Part shown: piece after piece, positions 10,353-18,728 of the stretch
How positions within the stretch are numbered: the first letter of the stretch is position 1
Layout of the letters: every line of letters begins with the position of its first letter
DNA from: Burkholderiaceae bacterium
GTDB taxonomy: Bacteria > Pseudomonadota > Gammaproteobacteria > Burkholderiales > Burkholderiaceae_B
Length of the DNA stretch: 64,000 nucleotides
Direction: 5' to 3'
Assembly: GCA_023653055.1 (NCBI GenBank)
Contig: JAMNXR010000005.1
Location: 117,175-181,174 of the forward strand
Notes under the pieces: generated by a model
What the model was told of the DNA's origin: nothing
Databases searched by the model: none
Seen by the model: only the letters and a program-made list of their open reading frames with translations
Position numbers and translations under genes: made by a program

Positions 10353-11378
10353 ATGATCAAACGCGTACTGACTTCCCTTACAGCTGGTCTCGCTCTGAGC
10401 GTTGCCGCCTTGTCTGTGCAAGCCGCTGACATCACTGGTGCTGGCGCAACATTCCCTTATCCGATTTTCGCCAAATGGGCTGAAATCTACAAAAAAATCG
10501 AAAACGTTGGCTTGAATTATCAGTCAATTGGATCTTCGGGTGGTTTACGCCAGATTCGTGCCAAAACTGTGACCTTCGGTGCCTCAGATGCCCCAGTCAA
10601 GGGTGATCAACTCGAAAAAGACGGCATGGTCCAGTTCCCCGTCATTCTTGGCGGCGTGGTGCCAATCGTGAACCTCGACGGTTTCAAGCCTAGTGAGTTA
10701 AAAATCTCCGGTCCAGTAATGGCCGAAGTCTTCATGGGTACTATCACAAAATGGAACGATCCCAAGATTGTTGCGCTGAACCCTGGCAAAACCTTGCCTA
10801 ACCAGAATATTACTGTTGTGCACCGCGCTGACGGCTCCGGTACAACATTTATTTTCACAGATTACCTGAGCGAAGCGAGCAAAGAGTGGTCGGGTAAAGT
10901 TGGTAAGGGCGCTGCAGTCAAGTGGCCCGCCGCCAGTTCGGTGGGTGGTAAGGGTAACGAAGGTGTTGCCGCAAACGTGCAGCGCGTGAAAGGTTCGATT
11001 GGTTACGTTGAGTACGCGTATGCCAAGAAAAACAACATCACATATCTTCAGATGTTGAACAAGAACGGCAAATACGTGAGCCCAAGCGAGGCAACTTTTG
11101 CTGCGGCTGCTGCGGGTGCAGACTGGTTCAGCGTTCCAGGTATGGGTATTTCCTTGGTCGAGCAAAAGGGTGATACCGCTTGGCCAATCACGGGCGCTTC
11201 GTTTGCTCTGATGTACAAAGAGCCAACAGACAAGGCCGCTTCAAAAGAAGTGATTAAGTTCTTTACTTGGGCCTTCAAAGACGGTCAACAGCTTGCGCTG
11301 GACTTGGACTATGTCCCACTTCCAGACGTTTTGACAAAACAGATCGCTGCTAAAGTTTGGTCGCAGATCAAGAACTAA
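10353..11378 (+). CDS. pstS: Phosphate ABC transporter periplasmic binding protein PstS
   Basis: 341 residues with a clear Sec signal peptide (positive MIKR start, hydrophobic core, cleavage expected after VQA at about residue 24). The mature protein begins ADITGAGATFPYPIFAKW, the PstS signature. Phosphate-contacting segments SIGSSGG and HRADGSGTTFIFTDYL are present. It binds phosphate with high affinity and hands it to PstCA. First gene of pstSCAB, behind a Pho box. A strong stem-loop separates it from pstC, which fits higher expression of the binding protein than of the permease. Confidence 0.97.
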   Translation: MIKRVLTSLTAGLALSVAALSVQAADITGAGATFPYPIFAKWAEIYKKIENVGLNYQSIGSSGGLRQIRAKTVTFGASDAPVKGDQLEKDGMVQFPVILGGVVPIVNLDGFKPSELKISGPVMAEVFMGTITKWNDPKIVALNPGKTLPNQNITVVHRADGSGTTFIFTDYLSEASKEWSGKVGKGAAVKWPAASSVGGKGNEGVAANVQRVKGSIGYVEYAYAKKNNITYLQMLNKNGKYVSPSEATFAAAAAGADWFSVPGMGISLVEQKGDTAWPITGASFALMYKEPTDKAASKEVIKFFTWAFKDGQQLALDLDYVPLPDVLTKQIAAKVWSQIKN

Positions 11379-11442
11379 GTTTCAGCATCACGGTTAGTTT
11401 TCTATCCAAGCTGAGATGAAATATTAAGTCTCAAGTCAGTCT

Positions 11443-11465
11443 GTCCAGGCCCAGTGGGTCTGGAC
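11443..11465 (+). other. Intercistronic stem-loop between pstS and pstC
   Basis: GTCCAGGCCCA and TGGGTCTGGAC (11443-11465) form an 11-bp stem with one G-T pair and a nominal one-base loop. There is no T-run after it, so it is more likely an mRNA-stabilising or partial-attenuation element than a full terminator. It lies 65 bases past pstS and 22 bases before pstC. Confidence 0.65.
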
Positions 11466-11487
11466 ATTCGGTTCTAAGGAGTAGTAA

Positions 11488-12474
11488 ATGGGTACGCCCC
11501 CAACGACCAGCGGCATGTTGGACCCCCGTATGATGGCGGTGGTCAAAAAGCAGCGTATTCAGGACTTTTTGTTTCATAAAGTCACGATGTTGTTTGCAGT
11601 CTTGGTGCTGGTTGCCTTAGCAGCCATTTTGGTGTCGCTGATGATCAGCGCCTGGCCAGCTTTTCAAAAATTCGGAATTAGTTTTATCTGGACTGAAGAG
11701 TGGGACATCATTAACGAAGATTTTGGAGCTGCGATCGCCATTTACGGCACGCTGGTGAGCTCCGTGATTGCCCTATTGATTGCCGTGCCGTTGGCATTCG
11801 GTATCGCCCTATTTTTAACCGAGATGTGCCCGACGCGGTTGCGTCGCCCGCTTGGCACTGCAATTGAATTATTGGCCGCTGTGCCTTCCATTATTTACGG
11901 CATGTTCGGATTGTTTATTTTTGCGCCACTCTTTGCAGAGTATGGTCAGCCCGCTTTACAGTCCACACTTGGGCAAATGCCTCTCATTGGCCCCTTGTTT
12001 GGTGGTGCAATGAACGGTATTGGCCTGTTGGCTGCCGGGATTATCTTGGCCTTTATGGTCTTGCCTTTTATTGCAGCAGTGATGCGCGATGTGTTCGAGA
12101 TTGTCCCCCCAATTTTGCGCGAGTCTGCCTACGGTTTGGGCTGTACCACTTGGGAAGTGGTGCGTTACATCGTGTTGCCCTATACCCAAAAAGGCGTCAT
12201 CGGCGGCATTATGCTTGGCTTGGGTCGAGCCCTGGGCGAGACGATGGCGGTTACTTTTGTGATCGGAAACTCACAACGCATCAGTGAATCTTTGTTTGCG
12301 CCGGGGACCTCGATTGCCTCGACTTTGGCCAACGAATTCGGCGAAGCTGATGATTTTCACCTGGCAACGTTGTTTGCGCTCGGTTTTCTCTTGTTCGTCA
12401 TTACCTTCGCGGTCCTTGCCATTGCCAAGATCATGATCATGCGCGCTGAGCGTGCTCAAGGAGCGAAAACCTGA
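11488..12474 (+). CDS. pstC: Phosphate ABC transporter permease PstC
   Basis: 328 residues with six predicted membrane helices, the first around residues 30-55. The EAA-type coupling loop that docks on PstB reads [20 protein letters not shown], followed by [17 protein letters not shown], a hallmark of PstC. It forms the inner-membrane channel with PstA. A Shine-Dalgarno (AAGGAG) precedes the ATG at 11488. The stop codon overlaps the pstA start by one base (TGATG), indicating translational coupling. Confidence 0.96.
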   Translation: MGTPPTTSGMLDPRMMAVVKKQRIQDFLFHKVTMLFAVLVLVALAAILVSLMISAWPAFQKFGISFIWTEEWDIINEDFGAAIAIYGTLVSSVIALLIAVPLAFGIALFLTEMCPTRLRRPLGTAIELLAAVPSIIYGMFGLFIFAPLFAEYGQPALQSTLGQMPLIGPLFGGAMNGIGLLAAGIILAFMVLPFIAAVMRDVFEIVPPILRESAYGLGCTTWEVVRYIVLPYTQKGVIGGIMLGLGRALGETMAVTFVIGNSQRISESLFAPGTSIASTLANEFGEADDFHLATLFALGFLLFVITFAVLAIAKIMIMRAERAQGAKT

Positions 12475-13334
12475 TGAACCAACAAATGAATGCTGGCCTG
12501 TATCGCCGCCGCAAGTTCGTCAACACTCTTGGCCTGACACTGTCCATGCTTGCGATGGCTTTGGGATTGTTTGTCCTACTTTGGATTTTGTTTATCTTAT
12601 TTAAAAATGGCTTTGCTGGCTTGAACTTTGCTATTTTCACTGAGTCCACACCGGCACCTGGTTCACCGGGCGGGGGTTTGGCCAATGCAATCGTCGGCAG
12701 CCTTATGATGATTGGCGTGACGGCGTTGATCGCCACGCCCATCGGAATATTTGCTGGGGTGTATCTGGCGGAGTTCGGTGATGACAACAAACTGGCGTCT
12801 GTCACGCGTTTTGTGACGGATATTATGCTGTCAGCGCCTTCTATCATCTTAGGATTGTTTGTTTACGCTATTCTTGTGGCACAGGTGAAGCACTTCTCTG
12901 GTTGGGCAGGTTCTTTGGCCCTTGCTTTGATCGCGATCCCTGTGGTGCTGCGCACGACTGAAAACATGCTGCGTCTTGTGCCGGGTAGCCTGCGTGAAGC
13001 CGCCTTTGCATTGGGTGCGCCTCATTGGAAAGTCACAAACTATGTGACCTTGCGTGCAGCACGTGCCGGTGTGATGACAGGCCTTCTGTTGGCTTTGGCA
13101 CGCATCAGTGGCGAGACGGCTCCTTTGTTGTTTACGGCCCTCAACAATCAGTTTTTCTCCACCAACATGAACGCGCCCTTGGCGAACTTACCGGTGGTGA
13201 TTTTCCAGTTCGCGATGAGCCCCTACGACAACTGGGTCAGCCTGGCCTGGGCCGGAGCTCTGTTGATTACGCTCGCTGTATTAGTACTTAATATCATCGC
13301 GCGCGTGCTCTTCCGCGAAAGATCTTCTGGTTAA
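12474..13334 (+). CDS. pstA: Phosphate ABC transporter permease PstA
   Basis: 286 residues, six predicted membrane helices. Family hallmarks: [26 protein letters not shown], and the coupling loop [19 protein letters not shown] followed by [20 protein letters not shown]. It partners with PstC to form the phosphate channel. Coupled to pstC by a one-base overlap, and followed 15 bases later by pstB. Assignment is secure. Confidence 0.96.
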   Translation: MNQQMNAGLYRRRKFVNTLGLTLSMLAMALGLFVLLWILFILFKNGFAGLNFAIFTESTPAPGSPGGGLANAIVGSLMMIGVTALIATPIGIFAGVYLAEFGDDNKLASVTRFVTDIMLSAPSIILGLFVYAILVAQVKHFSGWAGSLALALIAIPVVLRTTENMLRLVPGSLREAAFALGAPHWKVTNYVTLRAARAGVMTGLLLALARISGETAPLLFTALNNQFFSTNMNAPLANLPVVIFQFAMSPYDNWVSLAWAGALLITLAVLVLNIIARVLFRERSSG

Positions 13335-13349
13335 CTTTCTGGATCAATT

Positions 13350-14132
13350 ATGAATACTCAAGCTACTCCAGCACCCCTGAAAAATGCCCTCGAGGTGCGT
13401 GGTCTCAATTTTTTCTACGGAAAATTCCAAGGCCTAAAAAATATTGATTTGGATATCGCGGAGGGTCATGTGACGGCCTTCATTGGTCCTTCCGGTTGTG
13501 GCAAGTCCACGCTGTTGCGCGCGCTCAACCGCATGTACAGCTTGTACCCTGGTCAACGCGCCGAAGGTCAAGTTAATTTTTATGGTGACAACATCCTGGA
13601 TCCTAAGCAGGATCTCAACATGTTGCGCGCTCGAATTGGTATGGTGTTCCAAAAGCCGACGCCGTTTCCAATGTCGATTTATGACAATGTGGCGTTTGGC
13701 GTGCGTCTGTATGAAAACCTGAACAAAGCCGATATGGATGCGCGTGTAGAATGGGCGCTCAGCAAGGCAGCTCTGTGGAACGAATCAAAAGACAAGCTCA
13801 ACCAAAGTGGTTTGTCACTGTCTGGTGGTCAACAGCAACGTCTGTGTATCGCCCGCTCGGTGGCAGTCAAGCCTTCGGTGATCTTGTTTGATGAGCCTAC
13901 CTCGGCGCTTGATCCAATTTCAACCGCTAAGATTGAAGATTTGCTCCACGAATTGAAATCCGACTACACCGTCGCCATCGTCACGCACAACATGCAGCAG
14001 GCGGCGCGCGTCTCGGACTTCACGGCATTTATGTACCTCGGCGAGTTGGTGGAGTTTGGTCAAACAGACAAAATCTTCGTCAAACCCCAGCGTAAAGAAA
14101 CAGAAGACTACATTACCGGCCGTTTTGGCTGA
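13350..14132 (+). CDS. pstB: Phosphate ABC transporter ATPase PstB
   Basis: 260 residues. Walker [10 protein letters not shown] (near residue 46), Q-loop in [21 protein letters not shown] signature [13 protein letters not shown], Walker [14 protein letters not shown] and H-loop VTHNMQQA are all present. The N-terminal [15 protein letters not shown] and the [13 protein letters not shown] stretch are specific to PstB. It drives phosphate import and, with PhoU, signals phosphate sufficiency to PhoR. Last gene of the operon here: a tRNA gene follows instead of the phoU gene that often comes next. Confidence 0.97.
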   Translation: MNTQATPAPLKNALEVRGLNFFYGKFQGLKNIDLDIAEGHVTAFIGPSGCGKSTLLRALNRMYSLYPGQRAEGQVNFYGDNILDPKQDLNMLRARIGMVFQKPTPFPMSIYDNVAFGVRLYENLNKADMDARVEWALSKAALWNESKDKLNQSGLSLSGGQQQRLCIARSVAVKPSVILFDEPTSALDPISTAKIEDLLHELKSDYTVAIVTHNMQQAARVSDFTAFMYLGELVEFGQTDKIFVKPQRKETEDYITGRFG

Positions 14133-14162
14133 TCTTCAAATTTCTGTTATAGTTTCGGTCTT

Positions 14163-14239
14163 CGGGGCGTAGCGCAGCCTGGTAGCGCATCTGCTTTGGG
14201 AGCAGAGGGTCGTGAGTTCGAATCCCACCGCCCCGACCA
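14163..14239 (+). tRNA. tRNA-Pro (anticodon TGG)
   Basis: 77 bases including an encoded CCA. The acceptor arms CGGGGCG and CGCCCCG pair; the anticodon stem TCTGC/GCAGA encloses the loop TTTGGGA, giving anticodon TGG; the T arm has GTTCGAATC. It lies 30 bases after pstB and is followed by its own terminator. Confidence 0.97.
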
Positions 14240-14247
14240 GTAAAATC

Positions 14248-14284
14248 AACGGGTTACAGATCAAAAGTCTGTAACCCGTTTTGT
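14248..14284 (+). terminator. Intrinsic terminator after tRNA-Pro
   Basis: A perfect 13-bp stem (AACGGGTTACAGA, 14248-14260, against 14268-14280) with a 7-base loop is followed by TTTT. The stem also reads as A-rich on the other strand, so it may serve both the tRNA and the convergent ATPase gene. Confidence 0.85.
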
Positions 14285-14298
14285 ATTTGGAATTGGAA

Positions 14299-15471
14299 TT
14301 AGGTGTTCACTTCACCAAATAATTGCCCAATGTCTTTATAGGACAGGGCTTTGATCCCATCACTAAACTCAAGTGCTTGACCACTATAGACAACGGCGCG
14401 GATGGCCAGCGCATTGAGGTGGTGGTCAAAGTGCTGGAGGGTGCGCTTAAAGCTCGCATTCCACGTGCTCGCTGCTTTGATCTCCACCCCCATCAGCGCG
14501 CTGCCTTGCTTGTGCAGCAGATCAATTTCATGGCCCTGACTGTCTCTAAAAAAATAGAGATTGGGAGTGAGGCCACGGTTATAGCGGGTCTTGAGCGCCT
14601 CAAGTACCACTAGGTTTTCAAAGAGATTACCGATCAAGGGATCGCGTCCAACCTGCTCGACACGTTCTATACCAAGCAGATAGCAGAGCAGGCCTGTATC
14701 AGTGAAGTAAATCTTGGGTGTCTTAATGACACGCTTGCCGAAGTTTTCAAAATAAGGGGGGAGTCGAAACACGACATACGATGCTTCGAGGATGGATAGC
14801 CACGCTTTAATTGTCATGCCATCGACACCAACATCATTTGACAGAGATTGATAGTTGATCACTTGGCCCACGCGACCAGCCAGGAGCTTCATGAATTTTT
14901 CAAACAGAATAACGTCTTTGAGTTTGATCAATTGTCTGACATCGCGCTCAACATAGGTTTGAAAGTAGTTGGCGTAGGCTGTATGTGGTCGTTGCGCCTG
15001 ATCGTAGATGCGGGGCAGGAACCCCTGAAACAAGTAGTCGCTGGGTGTGTCAAACTCAACATTGGCATCGCTGAGTTCCGCAATGGATAAAGGCAGAAGG
15101 TGTAAGAGGCCTGTGCGGCCGGCCAAAGATTGCGTCACGGCCTCTCGAAGTAGCAGCTGATGCGAACCCGTCAGTACAAATTGTCCGTTGACGTTGTCTT
15201 GATCGACGATTTCTTGCAAATAGCTCAATAGATGCGGGGTGCGTTGAATCTCATCAAAAATCGTGCGTTGTGGATATTGTTTGAGAAATGCTTTTGGATC
15301 CTCGGTCGCAAATTGACGGACTTCGGGATTTTCAAGGTTGACATAGGCATAGTCGGGCAGGACGGATCGCACCAGTGTGGTCTTACCTGCTTGGCGGGGA
15401 CCGACAATCGTGACAATCGGGTATTCGTTGAGCTGGGTTTGGAGCTCGTGTTGCAGATGGCGAGGAATCAT
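14299..15471 (-). CDS. AAA-family ATPase with C-terminal DUF4143 domain
   Basis: 390 residues. The N-terminal half is a P-loop ATPase (AAA_14 type): Walker A GPRQAGKTT at ~24-32, a Walker B-like RTIFDEIQ at ~69-76, and sensor-like FVLTGSHQLLL. The C-terminal DUF4143 half contains HEIDLL...GVEIKA at ~317-333, which resembles the D...ExK core of PD-(D/E)XK nucleases. Such proteins are common, often horizontally acquired, and have no agreed function. It stands alone between a tRNA-Pro and a glycosyltransferase, and its start is preceded by a 43-base inverted repeat that includes the likely ribosome binding site. Function is not known. Confidence 0.85.
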   Translation of the reverse strand: MIPRHLQHELQTQLNEYPIVTIVGPRQAGKTTLVRSVLPDYAYVNLENPEVRQFATEDPKAFLKQYPQRTIFDEIQRTPHLLSYLQEIVDQDNVNGQFVLTGSHQLLLREAVTQSLAGRTGLLHLLPLSIAELSDANVEFDTPSDYLFQGFLPRIYDQAQRPHTAYANYFQTYVERDVRQLIKLKDVILFEKFMKLLAGRVGQVINYQSLSNDVGVDGMTIKAWLSILEASYVVFRLPPYFENFGKRVIKTPKIYFTDTGLLCYLLGIERVEQVGRDPLIGNLFENLVVLEALKTRYNRGLTPNLYFFRDSQGHEIDLLHKQGSALMGVEIKAASTWNASFKRTLQHFDHHLNALAIRAVVYSGQALEFSDGIKALSYKDIGQLFGEVNT

Positions 15472-15482
15472 CTAATTATTCT

Positions 15483-15525
15483 AATCCTTGTAAATTCAGA
15501 GTTCAACTCTGTATTTACAAGGATT
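15483..15525. repeat. 43-base near-perfect inverted repeat before the AAA/DUF4143 gene
   Basis: Arms of 21 bases (AATCCTTGTAAAT-t-CAGAGTT and its complement, one mismatch) flank a single central base. It ends 11 bases upstream of the ATPase start codon on the minus strand. At DNA level it is a strong candidate operator; at RNA level it could fold into a long hairpin hiding the AAGGA sequence that is the only ribosome-binding-like site for this gene. Confidence 0.85.
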
Positions 15526-15606
15526 TCTATAATTCGTTGTTTTATATACAAAAAATAGGGCATATTTTGGTGAATCGTGCCAATATTCTAGGCACATTCA
15601 TTCCCC

Positions 15607-16608
15607 TCAGCCTTTTGGAGCAGTATTGAGCCTAAATCGTCCGTCACCCGGGGAGTTTTTGGTGTCGCCTTGTTGATACGTTTTCCTGATCAGATACGTG
15701 GGGCGACGTTTTGATTCCATATAGGTTCGCCCGATATATTCACCGAGTACGCCGATGCCAATGAGCTGCACGCTGCCCAAAAATAAAACAGCAACGAGTA
15801 AAGAGGCATAGCCGGGTAGGTCCACACCAAAGATCAAGGTACGGATCACAATGAATAAAGCATAAAGAGCCGTAATCATGGCACCCGTCACGCCCATATA
15901 CGTCCAGATACGAAGCGGGAGTGAGCTAAAGCTCGTGATGCCTTCTAAGGCGAAGTTCCAGAGTTTCCAACCCGAAAATTTAGAACTGCCAGCGGAGCGA
16001 GGGTCGCGCGTATATTCAATCGTGACGGTTTTGAAACCTACCCAAGCAAACAGTCCCTTCATGAACCTCTGCTTCTCTGGCAATAACTTCAGCGCATCGA
16101 CAACAATACGGGTCATGAGTCGACAATCCCCTACGTTGGTGGGGATCTTGATCTGTGCGAGGGCATTGTAAATGTCGTAGAAAGCGGAGGCGCTTAGTCT
16201 TTTGCCTAGCGTGTCGGATGCTCTGTTTGAGCGTTTTGCCAACACCACATCAACGTCGTGATCTTCCCAAGCCTGAATGAGCCGGCCAATTAAAGACGGC
16301 GGGTCCTGCAGGTCTGAATCGATTGGGATAATCAAATCTCCCGCCGCCAAGTCCAGGCCGGCAGTCAATGCAGCCTCTTTGCCAAAATTTCGAGAAAACT
16401 CTACAACTTTAAATCGTGGGTCTTTTAAACTGATTTCAATGAGCTGGCCAAGTGTGCCGTCTTTGCTGCCATCGTCGACGCACATCACTTCAAACGTATA
16501 TTTTTCAAGCTGTGCAAACTCTTGAGTCACTGCATCAAAAAAAGCAGTGACGCCCGATTCTTCGTTATAAAACGGGCAAACGATACTAACCAAAAGCGGT
16601 GTGCTCAT
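15607..16608 (-). CDS. GtrB/DPM-type family 2 glycosyltransferase
   Basis: 333 residues. The N-terminal GT-A domain (about 1-230) begins PLLVSIVCPFYNEESGV, has VMCVDDGSKDGT, and the metal-binding region IPIDSDLQDPP; two C-terminal membrane helices follow (about 235-258 and 268-292), then the GEYIGRTYMESKRRPTYLI tail common in GtrB-like enzymes. These enzymes transfer a sugar, usually glucose, from a nucleotide sugar to undecaprenyl phosphate for O-antigen or lipid A decoration. No GtrA flippase or serotype-specific transferase is adjacent, so the acceptor pathway is unknown. It is on the same strand as, and 75 bases after, the DUF6488-like gene. Confidence 0.88.
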   Translation of the reverse strand: MSTPLLVSIVCPFYNEESGVTAFFDAVTQEFAQLEKYTFEVMCVDDGSKDGTLGQLIEISLKDPRFKVVEFSRNFGKEAALTAGLDLAAGDLIIPIDSDLQDPPSLIGRLIQAWEDHDVDVVLAKRSNRASDTLGKRLSASAFYDIYNALAQIKIPTNVGDCRLMTRIVVDALKLLPEKQRFMKGLFAWVGFKTVTIEYTRDPRSAGSSKFSGWKLWNFALEGITSFSSLPLRIWTYMGVTGAMITALYALFIVIRTLIFGVDLPGYASLLVAVLFLGSVQLIGIGVLGEYIGRTYMESKRRPTYLIRKTYQQGDTKNSPGDGRFRLNTAPKG

Positions 16609-16682
16609 CGTATGTTCTCAAAAGTCCTTCAAGATAGAAGATAAGCAAAATTTTACATCCAAGAAGCTAGTCTTCGGAGAAC

Positions 16683-17042
16683 TTATTGGCCGGTGTGATT
16701 TGCAGCAATAAAATTACCTGTTAAGGTGAAAAACATAAAGAGATTTGTTTTTGCTTTATCTTGCGCATCAAGATTCACGAAGGATACCTTCCACTCCTTG
16801 CCTTTTTTACCTTCAAACTCAGCGATGGACGCAGGTTTGGTCGGACCCCAGTTTTTATCTAGTTTCCCACTTTTCACGAGATTGTCTTTGCGTTGAGAGG
16901 CGCATTTCAAGATGGTTGATTCTGCAGCAGGCTTTGAACCGTGGAAATGGCAACTACTGCCTGGATCTGCATACGATACAACAGGTATCAAAGCAAAAAA
17001 TGAGAGAAGAGAGAAAAAAGCGGCTCGCATAAATTGTTTCAT
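16683..17042 (-). CDS. Small exported protein, DUF6488-like
   Basis: 119 residues. A signal peptide is evident (MKQFMRAAFFSLLSFFALIP then VVSYA, cleavage after residue ~25). The mature part starts with DPGSSCHFHGSK, holding one Cys and two His, and has a second Cys in LKCASQR; the C-terminal half looks like a small beta-rich fold ending FTLTGNFIAANHTGQ. I believe it is DUF6488, a family I recall near HupE/UreJ genes, but I could not check this. It lies 17 bases after the HupE/UreJ gene on the same strand, so the two are almost certainly cotranscribed. Confidence 0.65.
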   Translation of the reverse strand: MKQFMRAAFFSLLSFFALIPVVSYADPGSSCHFHGSKPAAESTILKCASQRKDNLVKSGKLDKNWGPTKPASIAEFEGKKGKEWKVSFVNLDAQDKAKTNLFMFFTLTGNFIAANHTGQ

Positions 17043-17059
17043 GTCGATTCCTTAATACG

Positions 17060-17842
17060 TTAAAGAGTGTTTCGGCTGTTGTCAGTGGTATTTTTGATAT
17101 CAAGATCTTCGTGAGCGTGCTGATGCTCCTCAGTTGGAAATCTAAAGAGCTCGCCATTTACATCATGTTGATAGCCATGCAGCTGCACAAAAAGAAGATA
17201 AAGACCCGCCACAATGAGTCCCAGATTCGCCATATAGCTAAATCTTTCAAAATTGACTGTTTTTCTCCACAAGGAAAGTGCGGCGACCATTACTGCCAGC
17301 GCCACAATTTGGCCAAGTTCCACGCCCACATTAAAGCTTAGGATTCTGAGGATCATATGGACCGGATCGTCGCCAAGTGGCAGCTGCTGGAGACGGGTAG
17401 AGAGCCCAAAGCCATGTAGCAAGCCAAAAGCAAAAACCATCTTGAGCAGATTCGGTGACGCCATGTTGAAGTGGCGTTGAAAACCCCCATTATTATCAAA
17501 ACCTTTGTAGATCACACTCACGGCAATGATCGCGTCAACGAGCCAAAAATTCCAAGTGATTTTGAAATAGGTGGCAAAAATCAGCGTGATACAGTGCCCA
17601 AGCGTAAAGACCGTGACAAACTTCACAACATCCTTAAACGTGGTGAGTAAAAAAACGACACCGAATAAGAATAAAAGATGGTCGTAACCCGTCAACATGT
17701 GACTGGCACCTAACCAGATATATTGGATATAGCCGCCGGCAAGCATGCGCTGCTTGTCTTCATCGCTAATGCCGTGGGCAAGTGCTATCACGGGCAAAAG
17801 GACAAGTAAGAACACACCCAGACGATGGATGAGATATTTCAT
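17060..17842 (-). CDS. HupE/UreJ-family membrane protein
   Basis: 260 residues with an N-terminal signal-like segment ending VIALAHG and six or seven membrane helices. Family features: GASHMLTGYDHLLFLFG, TLGHCITLIFA and GLLHGFGLS, each with conserved His residues likely to bind or pass metal. HupE/UreJ proteins are linked to nickel supply for hydrogenase and urease. Here the gene lies 19 kb from the urease operon, and the C-terminal tail is His-rich (EEHQHAHEDLD). The neighbours on both sides are small exported proteins with His or Cys. Metal transport is plausible; which metal is not visible. Confidence 0.85.
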   Translation of the reverse strand: MKYLIHRLGVFLLVLLPVIALAHGISDEDKQRMLAGGYIQYIWLGASHMLTGYDHLLFLFGVVFLLTTFKDVVKFVTVFTLGHCITLIFATYFKITWNFWLVDAIIAVSVIYKGFDNNGGFQRHFNMASPNLLKMVFAFGLLHGFGLSTRLQQLPLGDDPVHMILRILSFNVGVELGQIVALAVMVAALSLWRKTVNFERFSYMANLGLIVAGLYLLFVQLHGYQHDVNGELFRFPTEEHQHAHEDLDIKNTTDNSRNTL

Positions 17843-17904
17843 GTGTATTCCTTAGAGGGTCAATCAGGTGCATGCGGACAGCAGCCGCATAAAATTTACT
17901 GAAC

Positions 17905-18255
17905 TCAGACTCTGAAGCGAGGTGGACGCAGCAAGCCGTCTATAAAGACGGCTGGAGGTTCTATAGGATTAAAGGCAGTCGGGGGGCTCGCTGTTGGGAA
18001 GGCCGATAGGAGACCTCGGGACGCCAGCAAAGCTGGTGATTGAAAACTGTCGGTGAAATGTTGATGTGTAGAATCCGCAGTTTCATGATCAAAATGTGTC
18101 GTAAATGCGTCATGGTGGTGATGATCAATCGCCTCATTATGAGACAAGACTTGATGAATCTCATTTGCCGCGACACTAAAGCTCTCAAAAGCCGCAACAA
18201 AACTAAGTTGGCAGCTTAAAAGCAGGGCAACAACAAAGAGACGCATTCTTCTCAT
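17905..18255 (-). CDS. Small His-rich exported protein
   Basis: 116 residues. It starts with MRRMRLFVVALLLSCQLSFV, a signal peptide likely cleaved after VAA or nearby. The central region has 11 His within about 35 residues, including a HHHH run (HDAFTTHFDHETADSTHQHF follows), a typical periplasmic metal-binding stretch. The end is Pro-rich (PIEPPAVFIDGLLRPPRF). The general plan recalls CzcI-like proteins of metal-efflux loci, but I see no secure family match. First gene of the probable operon with HupE/UreJ (62 bases downstream) and the DUF6488-like gene; only 34 bases separate it from folB. Confidence 0.7.
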   Translation of the reverse strand: MRRMRLFVVALLLSCQLSFVAAFESFSVAANEIHQVLSHNEAIDHHHHDAFTTHFDHETADSTHQHFTDSFQSPALLASRGLLSAFPTASPPTAFNPIEPPAVFIDGLLRPPRFRV

Positions 18256-18289
18256 TTAAACATTTACAACACGGAACGAAAGGGATTGT

Positions 18290-18682
18290 TTATTTCGATC
18301 GAAACACTTCTACACCTACCCCTTCACAATCTGGATATACATCGGGCTTTTCGGTTGAGACGCGTGTCGCGAACACCAGAGGATGTGCGAGCATACGCTT
18401 CACAATTTCATCGCACAGTGTTTCTTGTAACTGGATGTGTCCTGGCGCAATAATGTCCGCGATGGTTTGACGCATAAAGTCGTAATCCACGACCTCACTG
18501 AGCTCATCTTTGTTGGGTGTATTGCTCTGGAGGGGCACGTACAAGTCGATATTGACAATGACACGCTGCTCCCCCTGCTTTTCGAAATCATGCACACCGA
18601 TGTTCATGTTGATCTCAAACGCTTTTAAGAACAAGCGGCGGCAGTGTGTCAGGTCGAGCTTTTCAATATGCGTAGGTGTCAT
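18290..18682 (-). CDS. folB: Dihydroneopterin aldolase FolB
   Basis: 130 residues. It cleaves 7,8-dihydroneopterin to 6-hydroxymethyl-dihydropterin and glycolaldehyde in folate synthesis. Conserved features: the IGVHDFEKQGEQRVIVNIDL segment with the substrate-binding Glu region, SEVVDYDFM, ETLCDEIVKRML, and the catalytic Lys region STEKPDVY. It follows the pteridine-reductase-like SDR by 46 bases on the same strand; together they look like a pterin module. Most other folate genes, including folP, are elsewhere. Confidence 0.93.
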   Translation of the reverse strand: MTPTHIEKLDLTHCRRLFLKAFEINMNIGVHDFEKQGEQRVIVNIDLYVPLQSNTPNKDELSEVVDYDFMRQTIADIIAPGHIQLQETLCDEIVKRMLAHPLVFATRVSTEKPDVYPDCEGVGVEVFRSK

Positions 18683-18728
18683 TGGTTAAGTGTGCAGGTC
18701 AAAGAGTCAAAAGTCGAAAGTGTTCGGA

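Noticed and set aside
18256..18289. Zur- or Fur-like operator before the His-rich gene
   Set aside because: The short AT-rich gap shows no convincing palindrome.
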